Assembly: GCA_009691785.1 (NCBI GenBank)
Contig: SIAM01000001.1
Coordinates: forward strand, 1-64,000
DNA length: 64,000 nt
Reading direction: 5' to 3'
Source: Phycisphaerales bacterium
GTDB lineage: Bacteria > Planctomycetota > Phycisphaerae > Phycisphaerales > SM1A02
Position 1 is the stretch's first letter. Each line of letters starts with the position of its first letter. The notes below the pieces were generated by a model. That model was given only the letters and a program-made list of their open reading frames with translations. It was not told where the DNA came from and did no database searches. Positions 43,891 to 53,073 of the stretch are shown piece by piece. A program made the translations under genes and the position numbers.

Positions 43891-45687
43891 TTATCCCTGG
43901 AAATTTTCCCACATTGTCTCATACGCGCGCTCCAGATTGCCCGTGAAACGGGGCGCGTCCATCAACGGCGAAACCGCCATGGTTTGGCGCAACGTTGAGC
44001 GCAACTTTTCCAATCGCCCCACATTGTTGGCCAGCGCGGCAGCAATGTCGACATAGTTGTCATTGTCACGCGCCACTAAATCATCAAGACCAACGCTGTG
44101 CAAGCGACTAGCGCCCATTAAACCAACATGGTTCACCCCCGTGTTCACAATCACCGGCACGCCCATCCACAACGCGTCGCATGTTGTGGTGTCGCCGTTG
44201 TGTGGAAATGTGTCTAGCGCAATATCCACCTGGTGATACGCCCGCAAGTGCGTGTGGTAGTCGTCGCTTCCCAAGAAATGAATTCGCGCGGGCTCCACGC
44301 CATGCTTGGCAAATGCCGCATGTACCAGCGCTTGAATTTTCTTCGCTTCAAAGCTGCGATATTTCAGAAGCAACGTTGAAGTTGGAACGCGTTGCAAAAT
44401 GCGCGCCCACGTTTGCAAAACCTCCGGCGTCATTTTAATAAAATTATTGAACGATCCAAATGTGACGCGACCACTTTGCGTGGCTGGCAGCGCACCAACG
44501 TTCGGAGAGTTGGACAAAGGTTGAAAGCAGGAAAACGTATCGGGCAAGCGCACAAGTTTCTCGGTGTACAAATTGTCAGTCACGCCAACTGGATCACTGA
44601 CGGTGTCGGTGATTCTGTAATCCATGCGCGTCAAGCCAGTGGTGCTGGAGTACCCAATCCAACTTGCCTGAACAGGCGCGGGTTTGCGCGCGAACACCAA
44701 CAATTTGTGAAGAGGCGTATGACCCGCAAGGTCCACCAGAATGTCAATGCCATCAGCGCGAATCATGTTCGCCACTTCTTCATCACTACGGTTGGAAATA
44801 ACGCGCCAATGATGCGCAAGTTTTTCAAAGCGCCGAGTGACCGCGTCGCCCACTGGATAGTTGTAGTAACAAAATATTTCAAAGTGCTTGACGTCATGCG
44901 CGGCAAGCACCGGCTCAATGAAATGCGCCACCGCATGTTGGCGAAAATCAGCCGAAACATAGCCAATTCGAAGGCGTTGATTTGCGCGCCCTCCGCCACC
45001 GCGCGCGCGCGGCGGCATGGGCGCAATGGCGCTCTCGTGACGCTGGCCAAACTGCTTGTGCCAATTAAAAATCTCGCGCACATCGGGGTGTGGTTTGTAA
45101 CTGAGCGTGTATAAAAAATTGCTTTGCTGATTCACATCGTCGGGGTTTAACTCGCCCCCGCGGCGAAACAACTCACTCGCCTCATCAATGCGCCCTTCAT
45201 TCAACAGCAAGCCCGCGCAATTGTTGCACGCATCCGCGGTGGGTTGAATCACATTCGAGCGCTGATATGCCGCCATGGCCGCTTCGGTGTCGCCCATTTC
45301 CGCATTGATAATTCCAAGGTTGAAGTGATACAAACGATTGTTGGGTTGCAATGCAATGGCCCTGCGCATGAACTCAAGCCCTGGAGCGCTTTGTCCCAAC
45401 TGATGGCAAGTCACACCCAAAAAGAAAAGCGCGTCGGCGTGATTCCCGTCGGCCGCCACGATCAATTCAAACACCATTTTTGCCGCAGGAATTTGACCAG
45501 TCTGTTGCAATTGCGCGGCGATATGCAACGCCTCCGCAAGCGCAACACGCCGCGCCGGCGCGCCAGCCATAGCCGGCAACATGACGGAACTCATTTTCGC
45601 CGCGGGCACTGCCGGGCGTTGACAACAATTTTTCGCCTTGCGCCCACTTCCGCACGCGCACGAATCGTTGCGACCGATCTCGCTCAT
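43891..45687 (-). CDS. SEC-C / TPR / GT41 glycosyltransferase, copy 7 (coupled to tyrA)
   Basis: 598 residues. The SEC-C motif is NDSCACGSGRKAKNCC (Cys 10, 12, 21, 22), followed by SVMLPAMAGAPARRVALAEA. TPRs run at about 45-200 and the catalytic domain starts at about 240 with RIGYVSADFRQHAVAHFIEP. LVDLAGHTPLHK, VQASWIGYSSTTGLTRMDYR, Lys in NNFIKMTPEV and DTFPHNGDTTTCDALWMGVP follow; the last differs from the DPFPYNGTTTT of most other copies, so donor binding may differ. The start codon overlaps the tyrA stop as ATGA (45684-45687), tying its expression to that gene. It lies about 15 kb from the main array. Confidence 0.9.
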   Translation of the reverse strand: MSEIGRNDSCACGSGRKAKNCCQRPAVPAAKMSSVMLPAMAGAPARRVALAEALHIAAQLQQTGQIPAAKMVFELIVAADGNHADALFFLGVTCHQLGQSAPGLEFMRRAIALQPNNRLYHFNLGIINAEMGDTEAAMAAYQRSNVIQPTADACNNCAGLLLNEGRIDEASELFRRGGELNPDDVNQQSNFLYTLSYKPHPDVREIFNWHKQFGQRHESAIAPMPPRARGGGGRANQRLRIGYVSADFRQHAVAHFIEPVLAAHDVKHFEIFCYYNYPVGDAVTRRFEKLAHHWRVISNRSDEEVANMIRADGIDILVDLAGHTPLHKLLVFARKPAPVQASWIGYSSTTGLTRMDYRITDTVSDPVGVTDNLYTEKLVRLPDTFSCFQPLSNSPNVGALPATQSGRVTFGSFNNFIKMTPEVLQTWARILQRVPTSTLLLKYRSFEAKKIQALVHAAFAKHGVEPARIHFLGSDDYHTHLRAYHQVDIALDTFPHNGDTTTCDALWMGVPVIVNTGVNHVGLMGASRLHSVGLDDLVARDNDNYVDIAAALANNVGRLEKLRSTLRQTMAVSPLMDAPRFTGNLERAYETMWENFQG

Positions 45688-46763
45688 GACTTGCGCAAAA
45701 TCCTTGGAGTGCGAGTTTGTCCTTCGCCCATTAATTGCGCGAATGCCGCTGAATCTTTAGAGGCGATCGCCGCCGCCACGCGGTCAATCGCGCTGCGCAA
45801 CCGCTCTATGGCCGCTCCCGAAAATGGATTGCGCGCTTGAATTTCGTAATACACATCGGGACTTTCGCGCACAACGGCCGCCGCCAAAGTTTCAAGCGCC
45901 AAGAAAGTGGTGCTGCGAACAGGGTGCTCGCTTTGCGGCAGCGCCAGGGAAAATGCGATCGCTGTTGCGTGCGCCAAACTCAGCAAATCCGCCATCACTC
46001 GGTCGTGATCCATGAGTGGCAAGTGCACAATGTTCGCCGTGGTCGGTTTGAATAATTTCTCAACGGCCTCTGTGGCGTGCGCATCGCCCGTGTCGCAAAT
46101 CACAACATCCGCGTCGCGCAACAGAACAATGCTGGGACCAAACATTGGATGGATGGACGCCACGCGCGCGCCAGCTTTTTGCAACGCGCGAATGGGTTCG
46201 ATCAACGGAGTCTTAATGCTGGCGATGTCCACCACAACACCTTGGGGCGGAAGCGCAATCCAACTTGCGTACAACTGGGCCGTGGCCGCGGGCGGCGTGG
46301 AGCAAACCACAAAATCCGCGCTGTGCAGCGCGTCGCGTGACCACTGATTTTCTTCAGTCGTTCCCGCGGGATCAAGCGATCCAACTTGAAATCCCTGGGC
46401 GGAAAGAAATCGGCTGATCCATTTGCCCATGCGACCAGCGCCCCCAACAATCACCGCGCTCTTGCCAACTCCCGCCGCGGAGAATCGCAAACTTTCTTGG
46501 TCTTGCGCCGTCACCGACGCGTGTATCAAGCGCGCCAACAAATCCTGCGCCACATTGGGATCAAGACCATGTTGCTCGGCAGCAACACGCGCACGCTCCA
46601 ACACCGCGCGCTCCTGCGAATAGTCCACCGTGGCAATGTTCATGCGGCGCTTGATTTCCCCCACTTGCTTCACCAAGCGCGAACGCTCCGCCGCGTGGGC
46701 GATCAACTCCAGGTCGATCTGGCGAATTCGCTCACGCACATTGTCTAAATTTTCTTCAGCCAT
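45684..46763 (-). CDS. tyrA: Chorismate mutase / prephenate dehydrogenase (T-protein)
   Basis: 359 residues. Residues 1-90 are an AroQ-type chorismate mutase (NVRERIRQIDLELIAHAAER, SRLVKQVGEIKRRM). From about 102 the prephenate dehydrogenase domain begins with AVIVGGAGRMGKWISRFLSA, followed by VVDIASIKTPLIEPIRAL and ASIHPMFGPS, the expected substrate-site block. It converts chorismate to 4-hydroxyphenylpyruvate for tyrosine. The last codons overlap the start of the OGT copy 7 gene (ATGA). Confidence 0.92.
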   Translation of the reverse strand: MAEENLDNVRERIRQIDLELIAHAAERSRLVKQVGEIKRRMNIATVDYSQERAVLERARVAAEQHGLDPNVAQDLLARLIHASVTAQDQESLRFSAAGVGKSAVIVGGAGRMGKWISRFLSAQGFQVGSLDPAGTTEENQWSRDALHSADFVVCSTPPAATAQLYASWIALPPQGVVVDIASIKTPLIEPIRALQKAGARVASIHPMFGPSIVLLRDADVVICDTGDAHATEAVEKLFKPTTANIVHLPLMDHDRVMADLLSLAHATAIAFSLALPQSEHPVRSTTFLALETLAAAVVRESPDVYYEIQARNPFSGAAIERLRSAIDRVAAAIASKDSAAFAQLMGEGQTRTPRILRKS

Positions 46764-46866
46764 AAATCAGCCTTGTATGTGTGATTGCCTTCAACAGTGA
46801 CAGCGGCAATAGTAAAGCCTCGCCACCGAATCGCGCAAACTTCACATGGAAGTCAGGCCAAGGAAC

Positions 46867-47304
46867 TTAGGCTGGGGTTGCGCTATAGCGCGCGTTTCCA
46901 AACGCAAGAATTGACCAAAACACAATCGGAACCAACAACAAGCCCACAGTGAAGCCAACGCCCTTGCCAAAGTTGCGAGCCAGGCCGCGCATCATCAAGA
47001 TGGAAAAAATAATATTCACGCCAGGAATGCAAAGCAGCACCCACCACCAACCCGGCTTGCTGGAAATTTGCATGCAGACATACAAGTTGTAGAACGGAAT
47101 AAATATCACGCAGCCCGGCCGCCCCGCTTTGGCGAACACTTCCCAGTGCGCCACGATCACCAACAACAGAAGCGCGAAACACACAAATAGATATGGCGCC
47201 CAGATGGACATGTTTGTGCCCAGATCGCTGAATTGATTGGCCACGTTTGATGCCGTGTCTTGAGTTTGGGTTTGCATTGTTTGAATTGGTGATCTCGCTT
47301 TCAT
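46867..47304 (-). CDS. Small multi-pass membrane protein (DUF5684-like)
   Basis: 145 residues (start at 47304; the Met at 47277 is an alternative). A Gln/Thr/Ser-rich N-terminus of about 35 residues is followed by four membrane segments, starting with YLFVCFALLLLVIVAHWEVF. AGRPGCVIFIPFYNLYVCMQ, then KPGWWWVLLCIPGVNIIFSI and ARNFGKGVGFTVGLLLVPIV, match the DUF5684 / signal-peptidase-associated membrane protein pattern (GxPGW..LIP.YN). Function unknown. Confidence 0.75.
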   Translation of the reverse strand: MKARSPIQTMQTQTQDTASNVANQFSDLGTNMSIWAPYLFVCFALLLLVIVAHWEVFAKAGRPGCVIFIPFYNLYVCMQISSKPGWWWVLLCIPGVNIIFSILMMRGLARNFGKGVGFTVGLLLVPIVFWSILAFGNARYSATPA

Positions 47305-47377
47305 TCGCCATCATGGCATTAAAAAAACGCGGTGTGTGACGCCACGGTTTTGAACTTCTGCTTGAGTTACGACCGAA

Positions 47378-48412
47378 TCAAGACGCTGGAGTATCCACCC
47401 GCCGACGCTCTTGCATGCGCTCCTTGGAAGGCAATCGCACCTTGCTGGCCAGACCAACAAGTTGCAGCGATCGAATCACAATCCAACTTAAATCAAATTG
47501 CCACCACTTCAAACCGTGACGCGCGCTAGCTGGAAACGCGTGATGATTGTTGTGCCAACCTTCACCAAGCGCAAGAATTCCCATGATGAGATTGTTGCGG
47601 CTCTCATCGCCAGAGCGATATTCTTTTTGACCCCACACGTGGCACACGGAATTCACGCTCCATGTTGAGTGATGCAACATGCACATGCGAACCAAGCCGC
47701 CCCACAACAATCCAAGGGCTACGCCTTGCCATGTGCCCGTGATGAAACCAGAAACCGCCGCGGGCAAAAGCAATCCCGCGAAAAGAATTGGCACAAACAT
47801 TCGATCAAGCCACATGATCATTGGGTCCTCTAGCAAATCAGGAATGTACCGCTTGTAGTCGGGTTGCTCCTTCTCAAAGAGCCAACCGATATGCGAGTGC
47901 ATGAAGCCCTTGCAAAAACCGACAAGTCCAGGCTCGCGGCCGACGTGTGGCGAATGCGGATCATAATCCTTGTCGGAATATTGATGATGACGGCGATGCG
48001 TTGCGCACCACCACGCCACGGGACCTTGACCCGCCATGGTTCCAAAGGCCAGAAAGAAAAACGTAATTGGCCCGCGCGTGGCGAACGCCTTGTGCGTGCA
48101 CAAGCGGTGATACCCAACCGTGATTCCCAAACCCGTCAACACATACATGCTGGCAAGAATGATGAGATCGGTGGAATTAAACAGGCCGCCCCACAGCAAC
48201 CCCATGGCGGTCAGAACTCCAAGCGGCGGAAACACCACGGCCGCAAGCATGGCCAGTTTCACGTTGCGCGAAGTTTGAATTGGAGCCGTGTCAAAATCGG
48301 GTGCGCCAATGCCAACATCCGCGGCGTCGGCGCCACTGGTTTGCATATTTTCTTTGTTCAGGGTCTCAAGTTCGTCAGCAACTAAAACGCCGCCATTTGC
48401 AGATTCATTCAA
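47378..48412 (-). CDS. Fatty-acid (delta-9-type) desaturase
   Basis: 344 residues. The three histidine boxes of the membrane di-iron desaturases are present: HRLCTH (102-107), HRRHH (139-143) and HNNHH near residue 292. Membrane pairs flank them (MLAAVVFPPLGVLTAMGLLW, then LIILASMYVLTGLGITVGYH). The order and spacing are those of acyl-CoA/acyl-lipid delta-9 desaturases. It introduces a cis double bond into a saturated acyl chain using oxygen. A polar N-terminal tail of about 50 residues is an addition to the core. The product could feed the CFA-synthase-like enzyme at 8.7 kb. Confidence 0.93.
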   Translation of the reverse strand: MNESANGGVLVADELETLNKENMQTSGADAADVGIGAPDFDTAPIQTSRNVKLAMLAAVVFPPLGVLTAMGLLWGGLFNSTDLIILASMYVLTGLGITVGYHRLCTHKAFATRGPITFFFLAFGTMAGQGPVAWWCATHRRHHQYSDKDYDPHSPHVGREPGLVGFCKGFMHSHIGWLFEKEQPDYKRYIPDLLEDPMIMWLDRMFVPILFAGLLLPAAVSGFITGTWQGVALGLLWGGLVRMCMLHHSTWSVNSVCHVWGQKEYRSGDESRNNLIMGILALGEGWHNNHHAFPASARHGLKWWQFDLSWIVIRSLQLVGLASKVRLPSKERMQERRRVDTPAS

Positions 48413-48712
48413 AACAGAAACTCCTTGAGGGATTGAGGTATGTCGGCGATTTCAAAATGGTTGCCAACGAATTCATTGTAGCACCCCAATCACTGCAAAT
48501 CGAGGCGACGATGGCTATGAATTACGCCTTATATTTTCCGATAAATCACGAATTCGGTTCCGCATTCTCAATTCAACGCCAATCAAACACCGCACTTGCG
48601 CACTCGCCAAAGCATCGATGCCGCTCCTAAAAAGTTCGCTGTCCATGCCCATGAGCAACATGTCCCATTTCAAGACTTGGTATCAACGATTGCGCAAGTT
48701 AACATTGCACAT
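48413..48712. other. Divergent intergenic region
   Basis: 300 bases between the desaturase (minus) and the 3-hydroxyanthranilate dioxygenase (plus). It must hold both promoters. No gene or strong hairpin is seen. Confidence 0.5.
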
Positions 48713-49327
48713 ATGAAGACAATCAATCCAACCGCAGTCGTTGCCGCACCATTTCCCGCCAATGATTCGCTTGGCGATCCAACTGGATGGGACGGCGTCG
48801 GCGGTGTCGCCAGCGCCATTCATTTGCCCACATGGATTGACACCAATCGACACCTGATGCAACCGCCGGTCTCCAACAAATATCTCTTTAGCGGGCAGGA
48901 TTTCTTTGTCATGATTATCGCGGGTCCAAACGCGCGCAATGACTATCACATGACCAACTCCGAGGAGTTCTTCATGCAGATCAAAGGCGATGTGTCCATT
49001 CGCGTGCGCGACGTCCACGGAATTCGCGACATCATTCTGCGCGAGGGCGAGGCCGTGTTTATTCCCGGCGGCGTGCCGCATAGACCGCAGCGAGGTCCCA
49101 ACACCATTGGTCTTGTGGTGGAGCGCAGGCGCCCACCGACCGAAACTGAGCATATGATTTTTTATTGCGACAACTGCAATGCGTTGGTGTATGACCAAGA
49201 GTTCGCATGCTCCGACATTGTCAAACATTTCCGCGAGGCCATGGAAGCCTTCTGGGCCGATCCGAAACTTTGCACATGTCCATCGTGTGGAACACGGGTT
49301 CCAAAACCAGCGCCGCGCACCAACTAA
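48713..49327 (+). CDS. nbaC: 3-hydroxyanthranilate 3,4-dioxygenase
   Basis: 204 residues from the ATG at 48713; an in-frame upstream start at 48596 adds unrelated sequence. The cupin iron ligands are visible in NDYHMTNSEEFFMQIKG (His, Glu) and VFIPGGVPHRPQR (His). FYCDNCNALVYDQEF and LCTCPSCGTRVPK form a rubredoxin-like CxxC / CxxC site found in bacterial members. It opens the ring of 3-hydroxyanthranilate to 2-amino-3-carboxymuconate semialdehyde, the substrate of the next gene's product. Part of the kynurenine pathway run of three plus-strand genes. Confidence 0.95.
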   Translation: MKTINPTAVVAAPFPANDSLGDPTGWDGVGGVASAIHLPTWIDTNRHLMQPPVSNKYLFSGQDFFVMIIAGPNARNDYHMTNSEEFFMQIKGDVSIRVRDVHGIRDIILREGEAVFIPGGVPHRPQRGPNTIGLVVERRRPPTETEHMIFYCDNCNALVYDQEFACSDIVKHFREAMEAFWADPKLCTCPSCGTRVPKPAPRTN

Positions 49328-49490
49328 TGTTGATAGCGCAAGCGCAAAGTGTGATTGAACTTTTATCACTGGCCAGGCACTGCGTTTGCATGAGTAAGTT
49401 TGTGGCGTTGATCAATCGCGCAAGAACACCCCACTGGATTGCCCCCACCACGCCATGATTTGCGGCGCAAGTTGGCGCTAGCATCTTGCC

Positions 49491-50540
49491 ATGCAAGCGC
49501 CGCGCACTATCGACCTTCACACGCACATACTGCCGGAGCATTGGCCGGATTTGCGTGAGCGCTACGGCTATGGCGGTTGGGTTTCCCTGGATCACTGCGA
49601 GCATTGCAAGGCGCGCATGATGATTGACGGCCAACTTTTTCGCGAGATTGAATCCAATTGTTGGGACGCCGCGCGGCGCGCGATTGAATGCGACGCCAGC
49701 GGCGTGGATATGCAGGTTCTTTCCACGGTTCCAGTGATGTTTTCATACGGCGCCAAGGCCGCGGACGCGCACGATTTGTCGCGCATTCTCAACGACCATC
49801 TTGCGCACGTTGTGGCCGCAAGACCCGACCGATTTTTGGCGTTGGCAACCGTGCCTATGCAAGACGCCACGCTTGCGGTGCGCGAACTTGAACGCTGCGT
49901 GAAGCAACTTGGATTTCCCGGCGCGCAAATTGGAACCAATGTGAATGGCGTGGACCTGGACAACGCCGCGTTCGCGGATTTTTTCGCGGCGGCGCAAGAA
50001 CTTGGAGCGGCGATTTTTGTTCACCCATGGGATGTTGTTGGTCGCGCAGAAATTCCGCGCTTCTGGATGCCGTGGTTGGTTGGCATGCCCGCGGAAACTT
50101 CTCGCGCCATCTGCGCGCTTGCGTTTGGCGGCGTGCTTGATCGCCATCCAAAATTAAAATTATGTTTCGCCCACGGAGGCGGCGCATTTCCCTACACGCT
50201 TGGCCGCATTGAAAAAGGTTTTCAAGCGCGCCCAGATTTGTGCGCCACGCATTCGCAAACAAATCCGCGCGACCATGTGCGGCGCCTGTACTTTGACAGC
50301 ATCGTGCATGACTCAGAGGCGCTGCGCTATCTGGTGAACACCGTTGGCGCCAATCGCATTGCCATGGGCTCTGATTATCCATTTCCACTGGGCGAGAATC
50401 CGCCGGGCGTGCTTATTCGCAACGCGGATTGGCTTTCGCCCGCGCAAAAATTGGCCATGCTGGCGGGTACGGCGATTGATTTTCTAGGCATTTCAAAGCG
50501 TTTTTCGCCGCAATCACACACAGTCCAAACGCGAGCTTAA
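49491..50540 (+). CDS. nbaD: 2-amino-3-carboxymuconate-6-semialdehyde decarboxylase (ACMSD)
   Basis: 349 residues. IDLHTHILPEHWPDL gives the HxH metal ligands of the amidohydrolase fold. YGYGGWVSLDHCEHCKARMM, FVHPWDVVGR (His ligand), LCFAHGGGAFPYTLGRIEKG and MGSDYPFPLGE (metal-binding Asp) follow the ACMSD family closely. It decarboxylates the product of 3-hydroxyanthranilate dioxygenase and so sends tryptophan carbon to the catabolic branch rather than spontaneous quinolinate formation. It lies between the dioxygenase and kynureninase genes on the same strand. Confidence 0.93.
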   Translation: MQAPRTIDLHTHILPEHWPDLRERYGYGGWVSLDHCEHCKARMMIDGQLFREIESNCWDAARRAIECDASGVDMQVLSTVPVMFSYGAKAADAHDLSRILNDHLAHVVAARPDRFLALATVPMQDATLAVRELERCVKQLGFPGAQIGTNVNGVDLDNAAFADFFAAAQELGAAIFVHPWDVVGRAEIPRFWMPWLVGMPAETSRAICALAFGGVLDRHPKLKLCFAHGGGAFPYTLGRIEKGFQARPDLCATHSQTNPRDHVRRLYFDSIVHDSEALRYLVNTVGANRIAMGSDYPFPLGENPPGVLIRNADWLSPAQKLAMLAGTAIDFLGISKRFSPQSHTVQTRA

Positions 50541-50665
50541 GACAACACGGTTTGCAACTGGCGCGCATACACGTCAACCTTGCAAGAGCTCATCACACAA
50601 AAACAAACCACAATCAACGCGCGCGTCAAACACTTGCCTGAACACACTTCACTCAACAACACCAC

Positions 50666-51970
50666 ATGACTCAAACTCTTCCAACATCCATTCTTGAATT
50701 GTCCGCGGCGGACCTAAAGCCCACGCTTGAGTTTGCAAAGTGGTGCGACGCGCACGATCCACTGAGTCCTTTGCGCGACGAGTTTGAAATTCCGCGCGAC
50801 CAACATGGCGCCGCGCAGGCGTACTTTGTTGGCAACTCGCTTGGACTTATGCCCAAGGCGGCGCGCGCGCGCGTAATGGAAGAACTAAACGATTGGGCCA
50901 CCATGGGCGCCGAAGGCCATGTGCATGGAACTCGACCGTGGATTCGCTATCACGAATTTTTCCGCGCTGGCCTTGCGGAACTTTCCGGAGCGCTGCCGCA
51001 TGAAGTGGTGGCCATGAACACGCTCACGGCGAATTTGCATTTCTTAATGATGAGTTTCTATCGCCCCACCGGCAAGCGGCGCAAGTTGCTTATGGAACGC
51101 GGCGCGTTTCCAAGCGATCAATTTGCGGTGCATTCATTGGTTCGCATGCTTGGTGGCGACCCCAACACGGATGTGATTGAAGTGGCGCCACGCGATGGCG
51201 AAGAGTGTCTGCGCAACGATGACATTGTTGACGCAATCACGCGCGCGGGCGACACCATTGCGCTGGTGATGCTTGGCGGCGTGCAGTATTACTCGGGACA
51301 AGTGCTAGATATGGCGCGAATTACAGCCGCGGCGCACGCTGCGGGCGCAAAGTGCGGCTGGGATTTAGCGCACGCCATTGGCAATGTTCGCTTGGCGCTG
51401 CATGAGTGGAACGCGGACTTTGCGTGCTGGTGCTCCTACAAATATCTCAACGGCGGTCCAGGCGCGGTGGCTGGCGCGTTCATTCATGAGCGCCACCATG
51501 CAAATCCACCGCCACGACTTGAAGGTTGGTGGGGAACCAATCCCGCCACGCGATTTCAGATGGGGCCAACATTTGACCCAGCCGCGGGCGCCGATGCGTG
51601 GCAAGTTTCCAATCCGCCAATTTTGTCGCTGGCTCCCCTGCTTGCAAGCTTTGATATTTTTCACCGCGCAGGTCTGGCGCGCATGAACGCCAAGAGCCGC
51701 GCCATGAGTGGCTTTATTGAATTATCGCTGCGCGCGCGCGACCCAAAACATTTTCGCATTCTCACGCCCACGGCTACAAGCGAGCGCGGCTGTCAACTTT
51801 CAATTTTGGTTGATGGCGGAACCGCCGCCGCAAAAAAATTATTCGACACGCTGCTGCCCAAAGGAATTGTGTGTGACTTCCGCCATCCAGGCGTTGTGCG
51901 CGCCGCGCCCGCGCCGCTGTACAACACATTCCAAGAATGTTGGCGGCTGATCGAGGCGCTTACGGCGTAG
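50666..51970 (+). CDS. kynU: Kynureninase
   Basis: 434 residues. AAQAYFVGNSLGLMPKAARA is the family N-terminal block. AMNTLTANLHFLMMSFYRPT binds cofactor phosphate, and WCSYKYLNGGPGAVAGAFIH contains the PLP-linked Lys. GWWGTNPATRFQM is the substrate-side motif. It hydrolyses kynurenine and 3-hydroxykynurenine to (3-hydroxy)anthranilate plus alanine. Together with HAAO, ACMSD and the KMO/ALDH genes at 62-64 kb, it gives most of the aerobic 3-hydroxyanthranilate route of tryptophan breakdown. Confidence 0.96.
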   Translation: MTQTLPTSILELSAADLKPTLEFAKWCDAHDPLSPLRDEFEIPRDQHGAAQAYFVGNSLGLMPKAARARVMEELNDWATMGAEGHVHGTRPWIRYHEFFRAGLAELSGALPHEVVAMNTLTANLHFLMMSFYRPTGKRRKLLMERGAFPSDQFAVHSLVRMLGGDPNTDVIEVAPRDGEECLRNDDIVDAITRAGDTIALVMLGGVQYYSGQVLDMARITAAAHAAGAKCGWDLAHAIGNVRLALHEWNADFACWCSYKYLNGGPGAVAGAFIHERHHANPPPRLEGWWGTNPATRFQMGPTFDPAAGADAWQVSNPPILSLAPLLASFDIFHRAGLARMNAKSRAMSGFIELSLRARDPKHFRILTPTATSERGCQLSILVDGGTAAAKKLFDTLLPKGIVCDFRHPGVVRAAPAPLYNTFQECWRLIEALTA

Positions 51971-52214
51971 CGGGCGCCTTTTTCTTGGCGGTTTCCTGCG
52001 CCTGTATCGCCAACGCGTCTTGCACTTTCTTGCGCAACGACTTCACGCTTGCGCCATTTTCGGCCGCCTCATCCAACCAGTTCAGTTGTTCCTCGCGCGG
52101 TTGATTCACCTTCATCGCCCATTCCACAAGAGCAATGCGCGCATCCGTATTGTTCTGATACTCCAAGAATATTTTGGCAACGTCGGTGGCATCATCGATT
52201 TTTTGAGCCCGCAT
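51960..52214 (-). pseudogene. C-terminal continuation of the thioredoxin-like protein in another frame
   Basis: About 84 residues from a possible ATG at 52214 (MRAQKIDDATDVAKIF), helical and charged (ALVEWAMKVNQPREEQLNWL). Removing one A from the A6 run (52199-52204, T6 on the plus strand) would join it to the upstream protein as DAGSKIDDATDVAKIF. It is therefore most likely the displaced C-terminus of the thioredoxin-like gene, not an independent gene. Its stop overlaps the kynureninase 3' end by 11 bases. Confidence 0.6.
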
Positions 52215-52929
52215 CCATTTTCTGACGTGCGGCATCCCGCACTTTGGTAAACGCCACTTTAGCGGGCTCATATTGCACAGCCAATTCCGTCATATCATTT
52301 GCCAAATAGGACATGCGCACCGCCGAATAGCCTTCACTATGCTCCAACATGTGTTCCCAAAGCCACAGAAATTCATCCGTTGCCAGATCAAATTTTTTAT
52401 TGACCGCCAAAGACCGGGCTAACTCCAGGCGAGCCTGCACATTTATTTTTACGGCAGGATTATTGCGGTCACCAGCGTCCGCGATCACTTTGTCGATGGC
52501 GTGCTTGCCTTGCAATGTTCCGTTGAGCCACTCAAGCAATTCATCCGCTGTTTTATATCCAACAATACGGTCGAACTCTTTGCCATCCTTGAAGATGATG
52601 ATCGTGGGCATGGCGCTTATTTTTAATGTTGCGGCCGTTTCCTTCTGCGCGTCCACATCAATTTGCGCGGCGATAGCGTGCTGCTTCACCCACGCCACTA
52701 CCTTGTCATCCACCCACGTGGTCTTGTCCATTTTCTTGCACGGGCCACACCAGGTGGCAGTGGCGTCCACCAAAAATAATTTTGCCTCGGTCTTGGCCTG
52801 GGCTTGAGATGCTTCAAACGTGCTCGTGGAGAACATGGCGGGCGGATTCAGGGTTGCGGCGAAAATGCTTGCGGTAGCAACACATACAAACGCAAGCATG
52901 CATACGGCTGTTTGAATTATGTTTTTCAT
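52192..52929 (-). CDS. Secreted thioredoxin-like protein, apparently frameshifted near its C-terminus
   Basis: 245 residues from the ATG at 52929. The signal peptide MKNIIQTAVCMLAFVCVATA is followed by cleavage near SIFAA. The thioredoxin fold has the active site ATWCGPCKKMDKTTW (CxxC) and the cis-Pro in ISAMPTIIIFKDGKEFDRIVG. A helical TPR-like region follows (QARLELARSLAVNKKFDLAT). It is probably a periplasmic disulphide reductase of the DsbD-gamma/thioredoxin-like type. The frame ends at DAGSKNR after an A6 run; the next frame continues with compatible helical sequence to 51960, so the native protein is likely about 325 residues. Confidence 0.85.
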   Translation of the reverse strand: MKNIIQTAVCMLAFVCVATASIFAATLNPPAMFSTSTFEASQAQAKTEAKLFLVDATATWCGPCKKMDKTTWVDDKVVAWVKQHAIAAQIDVDAQKETAATLKISAMPTIIIFKDGKEFDRIVGYKTADELLEWLNGTLQGKHAIDKVIADAGDRNNPAVKINVQARLELARSLAVNKKFDLATDEFLWLWEHMLEHSEGYSAVRMSYLANDMTELAVQYEPAKVAFTKVRDAARQKMDAGSKNR

Positions 52930-53007
52930 GAGTGGCTCACGATAAAAGGTGAAATACTCGGTCAATTCCAAGGGCTGCAGGCATTTGAAGGCTATCCAAT
53001 CTTCCAT

Positions 53008-53046
53008 AAAAAAAACAACCCCTCCGGCGTGAAGCGCCGAAGGGGG
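53008..53046 (-). terminator. Rho-independent terminator of the 79-residue membrane protein gene
   Basis: On the plus strand CCCCTCCGGCG (53019-53029) pairs with CGCCGAAGGGG (53035-53045) with one mismatch and a 5-nt loop. On the minus strand it is followed by TTGTTTTTTTTATGG. It lies about 28 bases beyond the stop of the gene at 53074-53313. Confidence 0.85.
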
Positions 53047-53073
53047 AACAATCTTACAAATACAATACCAAAC

